Origin: Rhodobacter sp.
GTDB taxonomy: Bacteria; Pseudomonadota; Alphaproteobacteria; Rhodobacterales; Rhodobacteraceae
DNA: 43,440 bases
Direction of reading: 5' to 3'
Assembly: GCA_030066215.1 (NCBI GenBank)
Contig: JASJCA010000027.1
Location: forward strand, 1-43,440
Part shown: in pieces, positions 16,345 to 25,711 of the stretch
Position numbering within the stretch: position 1 is the stretch's first letter
How the letters are laid out: each line of letters begins with the position of its first letter
Made by a program: the position numbers and the translations under genes
Notes under the pieces: generated by a model
Told to the model about the DNA's origin: nothing
Seen by the model: only the letters and a program-made list of their open reading frames with translations
Databases searched by the model: none

Positions 16345-17954
16345 GCAGCGCGGCCCAGCTGCGCGGCCGGCGCGGCGACGGCGCCGATGCCGGTGGCGAC
16401 CAGGACCTGGGCCTCGTGCGCCTTCAGCGTGCGCCGCGCCGCGGGGCTGTAGCCGTCGCCGGTATCGGGGTCGAGTTCGGGGAAGATGGCGCAGATCTCG
16501 TCGACGATTTCTTGCTCGAACACCTCCGTGGTCTGGGCGCCGGGCAGGAAGCTTTCGCTCGGCAGACCCTCGGAGAACACCACCTGGTGCTCGTCGAACA
16601 AGAGATGCACGTAGTCGACGCTGCCGCCGCGCTGGCGGGTCACGGTGCGGTCGTTCAAGAGGTGCTTGGCCGCCACCAGCACCTCGGGCTCGCCGAACAG
16701 AAGCTCCGACAGGCTGTCGCGGATCAGGATCCGGTGCTGCGGCGACACGGTCAGGGTGCGGTGCACGCCAAATGTATGCGCAGCGATCCGGATCGGAGCC
16801 AGGTCGCCCTCGGCCGCGACCCGCCGCCGGCCGATCCAGCGCAGGGGCTGCGGGCCGTTGTCCTTGGTCTCGACCATGTCCCCCGGCGCAAGGCTGTCCA
16901 CCGGGACCTCGCCTTTCGTAGTGCGGATCCGGGTGCCGGCTACAAAGCAGGGGATCGTGCTGACGGTGACGAATCCTGTGTCGGTGAGCCCGGCGCCGTC
17001 GTCGACGGTGTAGGTGAAGGCCGCGACCTCTTCGTCGGCATCGGTGGTGATGGTGAAACTGCCATTGGCGTTCAGCGTCACCTGCTGGCCGTTCGGCAGG
17101 GTGATCGTCGACCCGGCACTGACCGTCTGGCCGTTGATATGGGTGATCGTCAGGGTGCCGCCGCCGGAATAGCTGTCGTTGGCCAAAGGCGTGATCGTCT
17201 TCGACTGGCCGGCGTCGATGCGCACGCTGTCGTCGTTGGCCACCAGCGCGGTCTGCAAGCTGTCGCCGGCGATCAACAGGTTCGAATCGTAGGACGAATC
17301 GGCCACGTCGGCGATGCCGATCCGGATCGAGTTCAGCACATTGGGGATCACCGTCATGGTCAGCGTCAGCGTGACGGTGAAGCCGTCCATCTCGGTGTTG
17401 TACTGGTCGGCGGTGTTGTCGTTGTAGAGGTTGATGTTGTTGACCTCGTTGAGGTTGCCGACGCTGGTCGAGCCGTCGCCGACCGTCAGGGTCGCGGGCA
17501 CGCCGTTGACCCAGACGCCGACCGCGTCGTTGTAGATCGAGCCGGTATATTCGGGGTATTCGTCCGACGAGAACACGAACTGCATGGTCAGCGTGTCGCC
17601 GGTCGGCACGAAGTCGACGTCGAGCCAGGCGGCGTCGTAGGTGTTGGCCCCGGCCAGGGCGTTGAAGTCGGGGTCGTTGTTCGGCCCGCTGGTGTTGGTG
17701 GTGCGGCTCGAGGACTGGTTCGCCTCGCCGCTGGTATTGGTGAACCGGATCGCGCGGCCGGTCGACAGGATCACCCCGCTGTCGCCCGGTGTCACGAAGG
17801 GCGAGATGGTGTCGCCTTCGGTGTAGATGCCGGACGAGCGGCTGTCGCCGGTATAGCTGGCGCCGACCACGGACACCCCGTCGCCGAAGATTTCCTGCGC
17901 CATTTCAAGCGCCGTTGCGCCCGTATCGACCGGTAGCCGGGTGGCGTCGACCAT
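16341..17954 (-). CDS. Secreted choice-of-anchor L / Hint-domain protein
   Basis: This 537-residue protein starts MVDATRLPVDTGATALEMAQ. It has a choice-of-anchor L domain (about 15-240: SSGIYTEGDTISPFVTPGD, FVFSSDEYPEYTGSIYNDAV, GVWVNG), an Ig/cadherin-like VCBS-type module (about 245-330: DDSVRIDAGQSKTITPLAND, then FTYTVDDGAGLTDTG) and a C-terminal Hint domain starting at Cys336 (PCFVAGTRIRTTKGEVPVDS) with VSPQHRILIRD. The mature part is acidic with Asn/Thr-rich, calcium-protein-like composition. No Sec signal is visible, so export by a type I system is plausible but no exporter is nearby. GGAG lies six bases before the ATG at 17954. The Hint domain may self-cleave; no splicing C-extein is present. 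Confidence 0.88.
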   Translation of the reverse strand: MVDATRLPVDTGATALEMAQEIFGDGVSVVGASYTGDSRSSGIYTEGDTISPFVTPGDSGVILSTGRAIRFTNTSGEANQSSSRTTNTSGPNNDPDFNALAGANTYDAAWLDVDFVPTGDTLTMQFVFSSDEYPEYTGSIYNDAVGVWVNGVPATLTVGDGSTSVGNLNEVNNINLYNDNTADQYNTEMDGFTVTLTLTMTVIPNVLNSIRIGIADVADSSYDSNLLIAGDSLQTALVANDDSVRIDAGQSKTITPLANDSYSGGGTLTITHINGQTVSAGSTITLPNGQQVTLNANGSFTITTDADEEVAAFTYTVDDGAGLTDTGFVTVSTIPCFVAGTRIRTTKGEVPVDSLAPGDMVETKDNGPQPLRWIGRRRVAAEGDLAPIRIAAHTFGVHRTLTVSPQHRILIRDSLSELLFGEPEVLVAAKHLLNDRTVTRQRGGSVDYVHLLFDEHQVVFSEGLPSESFLPGAQTTEVFEQEIVDEICAIFPELDPDTGDGYSPAARRTLKAHEAQVLVATGIGAVAAPAAQLGRAA

Positions 17955-18246
17955 ACCGCTCTCCTGCCTCGGCGAGGCGAGGGCGCCTGCGCGCACGACG
18001 GGAAAGCCGTACAATCCCGGGTTGTCGAGCGGTCACTGCGTGGGCCGTCTGTGCAGCCCTTACCCTGCCTCAGGTTCTCCGTTAACTCATAGCGGTAACC
18101 CCATGGCGGTGTTGAAAAAAGACAACTTATCCACCGATCGCCCCATAGATGTTTCGATTTCGCCACAGGTCGGCCTAGATATCGTCTGATTGCAGCGCAC
18201 CGGCACAGGTTGTAGTGAGGCGAGAGCGCAGGGAGGCGTGAAGCCC

Positions 18247-19389
18247 ATGTCCATCGATCCGGTCGATCTGACCGCCCGGCTGATCCGCTGCCCCTCGGTC
18301 ACGCCGGCCGAGGCCGGGGCGCTGGAGCTCTTGGAGGCCGAGCTGACGGCAGCCGGCTTCGCCTGCACCCGCGTCGACCGCGGCGGCATCGCCAATCTCT
18401 ATGCCCGCTGGGGCGCGAAGGGCGCCGACCGGAGCTTTGGCTTCAACGGCCATACCGACGTGGTGCCGCCGGGCGAGCGGGCGGCCTGGACCGGCGATCC
18501 GTTCGGGGCCGAGCTGCGCGACGGCATGCTCTGGGGGCGCGGTGCCACCGACATGAAATCCGGCGTCGCCGCCTTCGCCGCCGCGGCCATCGACTTCGTC
18601 CGCGACACCCCGCCCGAGGGTGCCGTGATCCTGGCGATCACCGGCGACGAAGAGGGCGACGCGACCGACGGCACCACGGCGTTGCTGGATTGGATGGCCG
18701 AGGCGGGCGAGCGGATGTCGGTCTGCTTGGTGGGCGAGCCGACCTGCCCCGAGCACCTGGGCGACATGATCAAGATCGGCCGCCGCGGCTCGATGACGGC
18801 GTTCTTCACCGCGACCGGGGTGCAGGGCCATTCGGCCTATCCGCACCGCGCGAAGAACCCGGTCCCGGCGATGGCGCGGCTGGTCGACCGGCTGTCGCAT
18901 CACGTGCTCGACGAGGGCACCGCGTGGTTCGACCCTTCGACGCTGGCCGTCACCACCGTCGACACCGGCAATCCGGCCAGCAACGTGATCCCCGCCGCCT
19001 GCCGCGCCACGGTCAACATCCGCTTCAACGACGCCCACGATTCGGACGCGCTGAGCCAGTGGCTGCGCGGCGCGGCGAATGCGGTGACCGAAGAGACCGG
19101 CGTACGGTTCGAGATGCATGTGAAGGTCTCGGGCGAGAGCTTTCTGACCCCGCCGGGCGCGCTGTCCGATCTGGTGGCCAGCGTGGTCGAGGCCGAAACC
19201 GGCCGGCGGCCGGTCTTGTCGACCACCGGCGGCACCTCGGACGCGCGCTTCGTCAAGGACCATTGCCCGGTGGTCGAATTCGGCCTCGTCGGCAAGACTA
19301 TGCACCAGGTCGACGAGCACGTGCCGGTGGCCGACATCCACGCCCTGAAACGCGTCTACCGCCGCCTGCTGGAGGCGTATTTTGCCTGA
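18247..19389 (+). CDS. dapE: Succinyl-diaminopimelate desuccinylase DapE
   Basis: This 380-residue metallohydrolase removes succinate from N-succinyl-LL-2,6-diaminopimelate, yielding LL-diaminopimelate for lysine and peptidoglycan. M20-family motifs are clear: [26 protein letters not shown] (bridging Asp), [12 protein letters not shown] (catalytic Glu pair), VGEPTC, a lid domain with [20 protein letters not shown], and the C-terminal Zn ligand in [13 protein letters not shown]. The ATG at 18247 is chosen for the family start [19 protein letters not shown], with GGAGG about 12 nt before. The 292-bp gap to the divergent Hint gene holds no gene but a single near-match to a DnaA box (TTATCCACC at 18127-18135). 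Confidence 0.95.
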   Translation: MSIDPVDLTARLIRCPSVTPAEAGALELLEAELTAAGFACTRVDRGGIANLYARWGAKGADRSFGFNGHTDVVPPGERAAWTGDPFGAELRDGMLWGRGATDMKSGVAAFAAAAIDFVRDTPPEGAVILAITGDEEGDATDGTTALLDWMAEAGERMSVCLVGEPTCPEHLGDMIKIGRRGSMTAFFTATGVQGHSAYPHRAKNPVPAMARLVDRLSHHVLDEGTAWFDPSTLAVTTVDTGNPASNVIPAACRATVNIRFNDAHDSDALSQWLRGAANAVTEETGVRFEMHVKVSGESFLTPPGALSDLVASVVEAETGRRPVLSTTGGTSDARFVKDHCPVVEFGLVGKTMHQVDEHVPVADIHALKRVYRRLLEAYFA

Positions 19390-19431
19390 CCCTCGGCCGC
19401 GTTTCGCCCGCGCAGGCGGCTCGTCGGCCGG

Positions 19432-20019
19432 ATGAGCGCCAGGCACCTGGTGGTAATGCTGAAAGAGCCGCGCGCGGGCCGGGTCAAGACCCGGCTGGGG
19501 CGCGACATCGGCATGGTCGCGGCGGCCTGGTGGGTCCGCCATCAGACCGCGCGGCTGCTCCGCCGGCTCGACGACCCGCGCTGGCGCCTGGTTCTGGCCG
19601 TCGCGCCGGACCGCGCCGGGATGGCCAGCCGCGCCTGGCCCACGCATCTGCCGCGCCTGCCCCAGGGCCCTGGCGATCTGGGCCGGCGCATGGGCCGGGC
19701 GTTTCGGGCGCTGCCGCCGGGCCCGACGGTCATCGTCGGCGGCGACATCCCCGGTCTGCGCCCGCACCACATCGCCCGGGCCTTCGCTGCGCTAGGATCC
19801 CACGACGCGGTCTTCGGCCCGGCCGCTGACGGCGGGTTCTGGCTGGTCGGGTTGAAACGCACCGCCGCGCCGCCCGCCACGCTGTTTAGCGGCGTGCGCT
19901 GGTCCACGCGCCACGCCCTGGCCGACGCGGTCGCAACGCTGCCCGGTCGCCGCATCGCCCTGATCGACACTTTGCGCGACGTCGACACCGCCGCCGATCT
20001 GGCCGCGGTTTCGACATGA
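19432..20019 (+). CDS. TIGR04282/DUF2064 family glycosyltransferase-like protein
   Basis: This 195-residue protein resembles the CofC/MobA-type nucleotidyl or glycosyl transferase family labelled TIGR04282. Visible motifs are MLKEPRAGRVKTRLGRDIG (N-terminal nucleotide-binding loop), VIVGGDIPGLRPHHIARAF (Asp of the metal site) and FGPAADGGFWLVGLKR. It is about the family length. Substrate unknown. It begins 43 bp behind dapE, is followed after 31 bp by the RNase R gene, and probably belongs to the same transcription unit; the link to diaminopimelate synthesis looks accidental. Confidence 0.8.
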   Translation: MSARHLVVMLKEPRAGRVKTRLGRDIGMVAAAWWVRHQTARLLRRLDDPRWRLVLAVAPDRAGMASRAWPTHLPRLPQGPGDLGRRMGRAFRALPPGPTVIVGGDIPGLRPHHIARAFAALGSHDAVFGPAADGGFWLVGLKRTAAPPATLFSGVRWSTRHALADAVATLPGRRIALIDTLRDVDTAADLAAVST

Positions 20020-20050
20020 CGGCGCGCACGCCCCGTGCTACCCGACGGCC

Positions 20051-22306
20051 ATGAGCAGCCTGCCGACGAAAGAGCAAATCCTGGCCTGGGTGTCGGAGCA
20101 TCCGACCCAGGCGTCGAAGCGCGACATCGCCCGTGCCTTTGGGGTCAAGGGCGCCGCCCGGACCGACCTCAAACGGCTGTTGCGCGAGCTGCAGGACGAG
20201 GGGCATCTGGAAAAGCGCCGCCGCAGCTACCGCGACCCCGACAAGCTGCCCCCGGTGGCGGTGCTGCAGGTGCAGGCGCCGGATGCCGACGGCGACCTCC
20301 ATGCACGGCCCTTGGAGTGGCAGGGCGAAGGGCCCGAGCCGCGTGTGCTGGTGGTGCTGCGCGCCAGCGACCCCGCGCTTGGCGAGGGCGACCGGATTCT
20401 CGCCCGCCTGACCGAGGTCGGCGCCGACAACCATGCCTACGAGGCCCGGCTGATCCGCAAGATTGGCAGCAACCCGCGCCGCGTGCTCGGCATCTTCCGC
20501 GCCGGCGCCGAGGGCGGCCGCATCGTGCCGGTCGACAAGGGCAGCGACCGCGAATGGTGCGTCGCCGCGGGCGCCACCCAAGGCGCGCGCGACGGCGAGC
20601 TGGTCGAGGCAGAGGCCGCCGGCCCCCGCGTACGCTTGGGCCTGCCCTCGGCCCGGGTCCTGAACCGACTTGGCGACCCCTCTGCACCCAAGGCCGTGTC
20701 GCTGATCGCGATCCACCAGCACGGGATCCCGGACCAGTTCCCTGACGCGGTGATCGCCGAGGCCGACGCCGCCAGGCCGGTCGAACTCGGCGACCGCGAG
20801 GACCTGCGCGATCTGCCGCTGATCACCATCGACCCGTCGGATGCCCGCGACCACGACGACGCTGTCTTCGCCCGCCTCGACGACGACCCGAAGAACCCCG
20901 GCGGACACGTTGTCTGGGTCGCCATCGCCGATGTCGCGGCCTATGTCACGCCGGGCTCGGCGCTCGACCGCGAGGCGCGCAAGCGCGGCAACTCCACCTA
21001 CTTTCCCGACCGTGTGGTGCCGATGCTGCCCGACCGCCTGTCGGGCGATCTGTGTTCGCTGCACGAAGGCGTCCCGCGCGCCTGCCTGGCCGTCGAGATG
21101 GTGTTGGACGCCCAGGGCGAGAAGCGGCGGCACCGGTTCACCCGCGGCCTGATGCGGTCGCAGGCGACGCTGAATTACGCCGAGGTCCAGGCCGCCCGCG
21201 ACGGCGCGCCGAACGCCAAGTGCGCGCCGCTGATGGACGCGGTGATCGATCCGCTCTTTGAGGCCTATGCCACCACCAAGTTGGCCCGCGACCGACGGCA
21301 GCCGCTGGAGCTCGACCTGCCCGAGCGTAAGATCGTGTTGACCGAGGACAGCCAGGTCGCCTCGGTTGCTATGAAGGATCGGCTGGATGCGCACCGGCTG
21401 ATCGAGGAGTTCATGATCCTCGCCAATGTCGCCGCCGCCGAAGAGCTTTTCGCCCGGCGCCGGCCGCTCTTGTACCGGGTGCACGAAGAGCCCGACCCAG
21501 AGCGGCTGGAGGCGCTGCGCGAGGTGGCGCAGGCCAGCGGCTTCAACCTCGCCAAGGGGCAGGTGCTGCAGACTCGGCATCTCAACGCGCTGTTGGCCCA
21601 AGCCGAGGGCACAGAGTTCGACGAACTGGTCAACATGTCGACGCTGCGCTCCATGCAGCAGGCCTATTACCACCCTGAAAACTTTGGCCATTTCGGCCTG
21701 GCGTTGCGGTCTTACGCACATTTCACCTCGCCGATCCGACGCTATTCCGACCTGATCGTGCACCGCGCGCTGATCTCGGGCCACGATTGGGGCGGCGACG
21801 GGCTGAGCCCCGACGACATCGACCGGCTGGAAGCGACCGCCGAGCATATCAGCGAGACCGAGCGCCGCTCGATGGCCGCCGAGCGCGACACCAACGACCG
21901 CTATCTGGCCGCCTATCTGGCTGACCGGGTGGGCAACGAATTCGCCGGCCGGATCTCAGGTATCCAGCGCTTCGGCGCCTTCGTGCGGCTCGACGAGACC
22001 GGCGCCGACGGGCTGATCCCGATCCGGTCGCTGGGACGCGAGTACTTCCACTATGACCGCAACGCGCAGACGCTGATGGGTGCCGAGACCGGGCTGGAGC
22101 TGAGCGCAGGCCAGGAGGTTACGGTGCGGCTGGCCGAGGCGGTGCCGGTCACCGGCGGGCTGATGCTGGAGCTACTGTCGGTCGCCGGCCAAGCGCTGCC
22201 CGGCGGCCCGGTGCGCAGCGCCAAGGGCGGGCCGCGGCGCAAGGCGGCGAAGGCGAAGAAGAAGGCCGCCAAGACGGCGCGCAAGGTCAGCCGCAGCCGG
22301 CGTTAG
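20051..22306 (+). CDS. rnr: Ribonuclease R
   Basis: This 751-residue processive 3'-5' exoribonuclease degrades structured RNA. It has an N-terminal winged-helix part (LPTKEQILAWVSEHPTQASK), cold-shock-like domains, the RNB catalytic core with TIDPSDARDHDDAVFARLDD (four metal-binding acidic residues), GNSTYFPDRVVPMLPDRLSG, and HFTSPIRRYSDLIVHRALI, then an S1 domain (GRISGIQRFGAFVRLDETGA, about 635-715) and a lysine/arginine-rich tail of about 30 residues (KAAKAKKKAAKTARK). Length is typical. It is convergent with dnaE2; repeat copy B fills the gap. Confidence 0.96.
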   Translation: MSSLPTKEQILAWVSEHPTQASKRDIARAFGVKGAARTDLKRLLRELQDEGHLEKRRRSYRDPDKLPPVAVLQVQAPDADGDLHARPLEWQGEGPEPRVLVVLRASDPALGEGDRILARLTEVGADNHAYEARLIRKIGSNPRRVLGIFRAGAEGGRIVPVDKGSDREWCVAAGATQGARDGELVEAEAAGPRVRLGLPSARVLNRLGDPSAPKAVSLIAIHQHGIPDQFPDAVIAEADAARPVELGDREDLRDLPLITIDPSDARDHDDAVFARLDDDPKNPGGHVVWVAIADVAAYVTPGSALDREARKRGNSTYFPDRVVPMLPDRLSGDLCSLHEGVPRACLAVEMVLDAQGEKRRHRFTRGLMRSQATLNYAEVQAARDGAPNAKCAPLMDAVIDPLFEAYATTKLARDRRQPLELDLPERKIVLTEDSQVASVAMKDRLDAHRLIEEFMILANVAAAEELFARRRPLLYRVHEEPDPERLEALREVAQASGFNLAKGQVLQTRHLNALLAQAEGTEFDELVNMSTLRSMQQAYYHPENFGHFGLALRSYAHFTSPIRRYSDLIVHRALISGHDWGGDGLSPDDIDRLEATAEHISETERRSMAAERDTNDRYLAAYLADRVGNEFAGRISGIQRFGAFVRLDETGADGLIPIRSLGREYFHYDRNAQTLMGAETGLELSAGQEVTVRLAEAVPVTGGLMLELLSVAGQALPGGPVRSAKGGPRRKAAKAKKKAAKTARKVSRSRR

Positions 22307-22352
22307 GGCGCGAGGGTTGGTCGGTGCGGCGCTGGCGGAGAAAACCCGCCAC

Positions 22353-22524
22353 GGCACGGACTCAAGGGGCGCAGCCCCGCCGTGCCCATCGCCGCCCCGC
22401 CCGGGTGGGGTGGCGATTTGTCGACACCAGCGCATCGCCTAAGGTCCTACGGACTCGACAGCCATAAAGCACCGCCGTTCAGGAGTCGGCTCGCCACCCC
22501 GCGGGCCGGCGATGGACACGGCTC
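22353..22524 (+). repeat. Palindromic intergenic repeat element, copy B
   Basis: This 172-bp copy has hairpin arms GGCACGG (22353-22359) and CCGTGCC (22380-22386), left arm GCCGTGCCCATCGCC, GGGTGGGGTGGCGAT, a core with ACTCGACAGCCATAAAG and GCCGTTCA, then CGCCACCCCGCGGG and the right arm GGCGATGGACACGGC, one mismatch from perfect inversion. Relative to copy A, both the hairpin and the terminal arms change in pairs (GCGC to GTG/CAC), so pairing is conserved. It lies between the convergent rnr and dnaE2 genes, 47 bp after rnr and 64 bp beyond the dnaE2 stop. Confidence 0.82.
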
Positions 22525-22587
22525 GTCGCTGGGCGGCGAGTGTTGGCTTGCGGCCAAACCCGTCGAACGCGGGATCGTCGGGCGGCG

Positions 22588-25500
22588 TCAGGCGCCTGCA
22601 TCGGGCGGTTTGCGGAAGAACTGGGCGTTGCGCGGGTGGGTCCGGGTGGACTGGGCCTTGACCAGGGCGCCGCGCAGGCGGGCGTTGTCGGTGAGGTCGG
22701 CGGGCTGCGGCGGGGCGGCGGCGGACCAGCCGGGCGTGAGGCGCTCACGCAGCAGCGCCAGGGGATGGGCGCGCAGGGTCAGGCGCATCGAGACGTAATC
22801 TTCGACGACCTCCTCGCCGAGGCTCATCTCTGGCAGGGTCACGGGCGGCTCGTCGATCCCCTCGCCATCCAGGTCGCCGGCGAAAAGCGGTAACTCGCCG
22901 CCGGTGACCAGCGCTTTGGCGGCCCAAAGCGCCTCGCGCCGGGAAAGCCCCAGCGAGGCGAAGGCGTCGGCCTCGGCCAACACCCGCAGCAGTCGCGCCG
23001 AGGTGCCGGCGCGGCGCCAGACATCCTCGACCGTCAGGTACCCGTTGCCGCGGGCGGCGGCGATCCAGTGCGCCTCGTCTTCGGCCATCGCCTTGATCTG
23101 GCGAAAGCCCAGGCGCAGAGCCAGACCGCCGCGGCCATCGGGTTCCATGACGTTTTCCCAGTAGCTTTCGTTGATGTCGACCGGCAGGACCGTGACGCCA
23201 TGCTCGCGGGCGTCGCGCACGATCTGGGCCGGGGCGTAGAAGCCCATCGGCTGGGAATTGAGTAAAGCGCAGGCGAAAATCGCCGGATGGTGGCGTTTCA
23301 GCCAGGCCGAGGCGTAGACCAGAAGGGCGAAGGACGCGGCATGGCTTTCGGGGAAGCCGTAAGACCCGAAGCCCTCGATCTGGCTGAAACAGCGTTGGGC
23401 GAAATCGTCGTCATAGCCGTTTTTCGCCATGCCGTTCAGGAACCGGTCGCGGAAATCGCTCACGTTGCCGTGTTTCTTGAAAGTGGCGAGGGACCGGCGC
23501 AGGCGGTCGGCTTCTTCGGGGGTGAAGCCGGCACCGGTGATCGCGATCTGCATCGCCTGTTCCTGGAACAGCGGCACGCCGAGGGTCTTGCCGAGGACCT
23601 GGCCAAGCGCGTCGGAGGGGAATTCCACCTTCTCCTCGCCGTTGCGTCGTCGCAGGTAGGGATGCACCATGTCGCCCTGGATCGGGCCGGGGCGAATGAT
23701 GGCGACTTCGATGACGAGGTCGTAGAAGGTGCGCGGCCGCATCCGCGGCAGAAAGTTCATCTGGGCGCGGCTCTCGACCTGGAAGACGCCTAATGAATCG
23801 GCCTTGCAGAGCATATCGTAGACCGCCGGGTCCTCGGGCGGCAGCGTCGCCAGCGTATAGTCGATCTGATGGTGCTGTTTGAGCAGGTCGAAGGCCTTGC
23901 GGATACAGGTCAGCATGCCAAGCGCCAGCACGTCGACCTTGAGGATGCCGAGCGCGTCGATGTCGTCCTTGTCCCAGGGGATGACGGTGCGGTCCTCCAT
24001 CGTGGCGTTCTCGATCGGCACCAGTTCGTCGAGCCGCCCTTCGGTCATAATGAAGCCGCCGACATGCTGGCTGAGGTGGCGGGGGAAGCCGATGATTTCG
24101 TAGATCAGCGCCATGGTCTGCTGCAGCCGGCGGTCGGTCGGGTCGAGGCCGATCTCTCGCATGCGCTTGTCCTCAAGCCCGGCGGTCGAGAAGAACCCCC
24201 AGAGCTGGGACGAGAGCGCCGCGATGGTGTCATCGGTCAACCCCATCGCCTTGCCGACCTCGCGGATCGCGCGCTTGCCGCGGTAGTGGATCACGGTCGC
24301 GCAGAGTCCGGCGCGGTGGCGGCCGTAGCGGTCGTAGATGTGCTGGATCACCTCCTCGCGGCGCTCGTGCTCGAAGTCGACGTCGATGTCAGGGGGCTCG
24401 TCGCGGGCCTCCGAGACGAAGCGTTCGAAGACCATGGTGCCAATTTCGGGGGAGACGGAGGTGATGCCAAGGCAAAAGCAGACGACGGAATTGGCCGCCG
24501 AGCCACGGCCCTGGCAGAGGATGTTGCGGGACCGGGCGAAGGCGACGACGTCGCGCACGGTCAGGAAATAGGGTTCGTAATTGAGCTTGGCGATCAGTTG
24601 CAGCTCATGTGCGAGCATGGTTTTGACACTGTCCGGGGCGCCGGAGGGGTAGCGCCAGCGCAGACCCTCATGGGCGAGGCGCCTCAGGCGGTCCTTCGGC
24701 GGCTCGCCCTCGGCGACCTCATGGGGGTATTCGTAGCGCAGTTGCGCGAGGTCGAATTGGCAGCGGCCGGCGATCTCTGCGGTGCGGGTGACGGCGTCCT
24801 CAAAGCCCTGGAAGATCTTCAGCATCTCGGGCCCGGAACGCAGGCGCTGTTCGGCATTGGCGAGCGCGGCGCGGCCGAGCGCATCGACGCGGACGCCGGT
24901 GCGGATCGCGGTCAGCACGTCGGTGAGCTTACGCCGGGCGGACCGGTGCATGATCGGGGCGGCGGAGGCCACGGTGGGGATGCCGAGCCGCTCGGCCAGG
25001 CCGGCGAGGCGGGCGAAACGTGCGCCGTCCTGGCCGTCGTAGAGCGGCGTCATTAAAAGCGAGACCTGTCCGGGGAAGCGGCGCGTCAGCCGTTCCGCTT
25101 GTGTCTGCCACGCGTCCGCGCCGGGTTTCGCCGGCGGCGCCTCTTGCGGGTGCAGCAGGATCTCCTGTCCGGCGCCCCAGTCCAAGAGATCGGCCAGGCG
25201 AAGCCGGCAGTCGCCCTTTTCGGCCCGCAGCCGGCCCACTGAGATCAGGCGGCAGAGCCGGCCCCAGGCGGCGCGGTCGCGGGGCATCGCCGTGGCGGTG
25301 AAGCCGTCGTCGAGCACGATCCGGGCGGCGGGGATCAGGCGCGGCACGGTGTAGATCGGGGCCGAGGGTGGGTCTGGCAGGTGCGGGGGCTTGGGCGGGC
25401 CGATCGGGTCCTTGTCGGCCTCTTGGCGCAGGCGCACGGCGCGAGCGATCTCGGTCATCTCGGTATGGGCGCGCACGATGCCGGCCACCGAATTGTGGTC

Positions 25501-25617
25501 GGCGATGGCGATCGCCTCGATTCCCAAAGCCGCCGCGTGGCGGATGTACTCCTCGGGATGCGCGCCCCCGGTGAGGAAGGTGAAGTTCGAGGTTATGCTG
25601 AATTCAGCAAAGGCCAT
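22588..25617 (-). CDS. dnaE2: Error-prone DNA polymerase DnaE2, apparently lacking the C-terminal OB region
   Basis: This 1009-residue C-family polymerase performs SOS mutagenesis and lesion bypass. It has the PHP domain (TSNFTFLTGGAHPEEYIRHA, GIEAIAIADHNSVAG), the palm with catalytic acids in PPDIDVDFEHERREE and GILKVDVLALGML, the QGRGSAANSVV fingers loop, FQVESRAQM, a helix-hairpin-helix region and SMRLTLRAHPLALLRERLT. After LTDNARLR, where related proteins continue into an OB-fold (AGLVLVRQRPG...), the frame reads GALVKAQSTRTHPRNAQFFR and stops; about 100 residues seem absent. No frame downstream restores them. imuA and imuB, the usual partners, are not adjacent. A LexA-like box and a TATACT -10 at 6-7 bases from the ATG suggest SOS control and a leaderless mRNA. 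Confidence 0.92.
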   Translation of the reverse strand: MAFAEFSITSNFTFLTGGAHPEEYIRHAAALGIEAIAIADHNSVAGIVRAHTEMTEIARAVRLRQEADKDPIGPPKPPHLPDPPSAPIYTVPRLIPAARIVLDDGFTATAMPRDRAAWGRLCRLISVGRLRAEKGDCRLRLADLLDWGAGQEILLHPQEAPPAKPGADAWQTQAERLTRRFPGQVSLLMTPLYDGQDGARFARLAGLAERLGIPTVASAAPIMHRSARRKLTDVLTAIRTGVRVDALGRAALANAEQRLRSGPEMLKIFQGFEDAVTRTAEIAGRCQFDLAQLRYEYPHEVAEGEPPKDRLRRLAHEGLRWRYPSGAPDSVKTMLAHELQLIAKLNYEPYFLTVRDVVAFARSRNILCQGRGSAANSVVCFCLGITSVSPEIGTMVFERFVSEARDEPPDIDVDFEHERREEVIQHIYDRYGRHRAGLCATVIHYRGKRAIREVGKAMGLTDDTIAALSSQLWGFFSTAGLEDKRMREIGLDPTDRRLQQTMALIYEIIGFPRHLSQHVGGFIMTEGRLDELVPIENATMEDRTVIPWDKDDIDALGILKVDVLALGMLTCIRKAFDLLKQHHQIDYTLATLPPEDPAVYDMLCKADSLGVFQVESRAQMNFLPRMRPRTFYDLVIEVAIIRPGPIQGDMVHPYLRRRNGEEKVEFPSDALGQVLGKTLGVPLFQEQAMQIAITGAGFTPEEADRLRRSLATFKKHGNVSDFRDRFLNGMAKNGYDDDFAQRCFSQIEGFGSYGFPESHAASFALLVYASAWLKRHHPAIFACALLNSQPMGFYAPAQIVRDAREHGVTVLPVDINESYWENVMEPDGRGGLALRLGFRQIKAMAEDEAHWIAAARGNGYLTVEDVWRRAGTSARLLRVLAEADAFASLGLSRREALWAAKALVTGGELPLFAGDLDGEGIDEPPVTLPEMSLGEEVVEDYVSMRLTLRAHPLALLRERLTPGWSAAAPPQPADLTDNARLRGALVKAQSTRTHPRNAQFFRKPPDAGA

Positions 25618-25623
25618 GGCGGT

Positions 25624-25643
25624 AGTATATTCACGTTTTGTTC
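25624..25643 (-). promoter_or_regulatory. LexA-type SOS box overlapping the dnaE2 promoter
   Basis: On the minus strand GAACAAAACGTGAAT (25643-25629) matches the alphaproteobacterial LexA site GAAC-N7-GAAC with one mismatch in the second half. It runs directly into TATACT (25629-25624), a good -10 hexamer, whose expected start point falls at or next to the dnaE2 ATG (25617). Bound LexA would cover the promoter. dnaE2 is LexA-regulated in other alphaproteobacteria. Confidence 0.6.
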
Positions 25644-25711
25644 TAATTGGGAGTCTGGGCGTTCCCGTGGCGCGTCAAGGCCGGCGGCGCGCCTGGTTTA
25701 AGCGTCATGAA

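Noticed and set aside
16416-17936. 506-residue plus-strand frame opposite the Hint gene
   Set aside because: Val/Gly/Asp-rich antisense shadow; the minus-strand product has clear domains.
16341-17954. Intein reading of the Hint domains
   Set aside because: No host-protein halves, no C-terminal His-Asn junction and no homing endonuclease; these are secreted Hint-domain proteins.
18127-18135. TTATCCACC resembling a DnaA box
   Set aside because: A single near-match without further boxes, AT-rich unwinding region or dnaA/dnaN nearby; not evidence for an origin.
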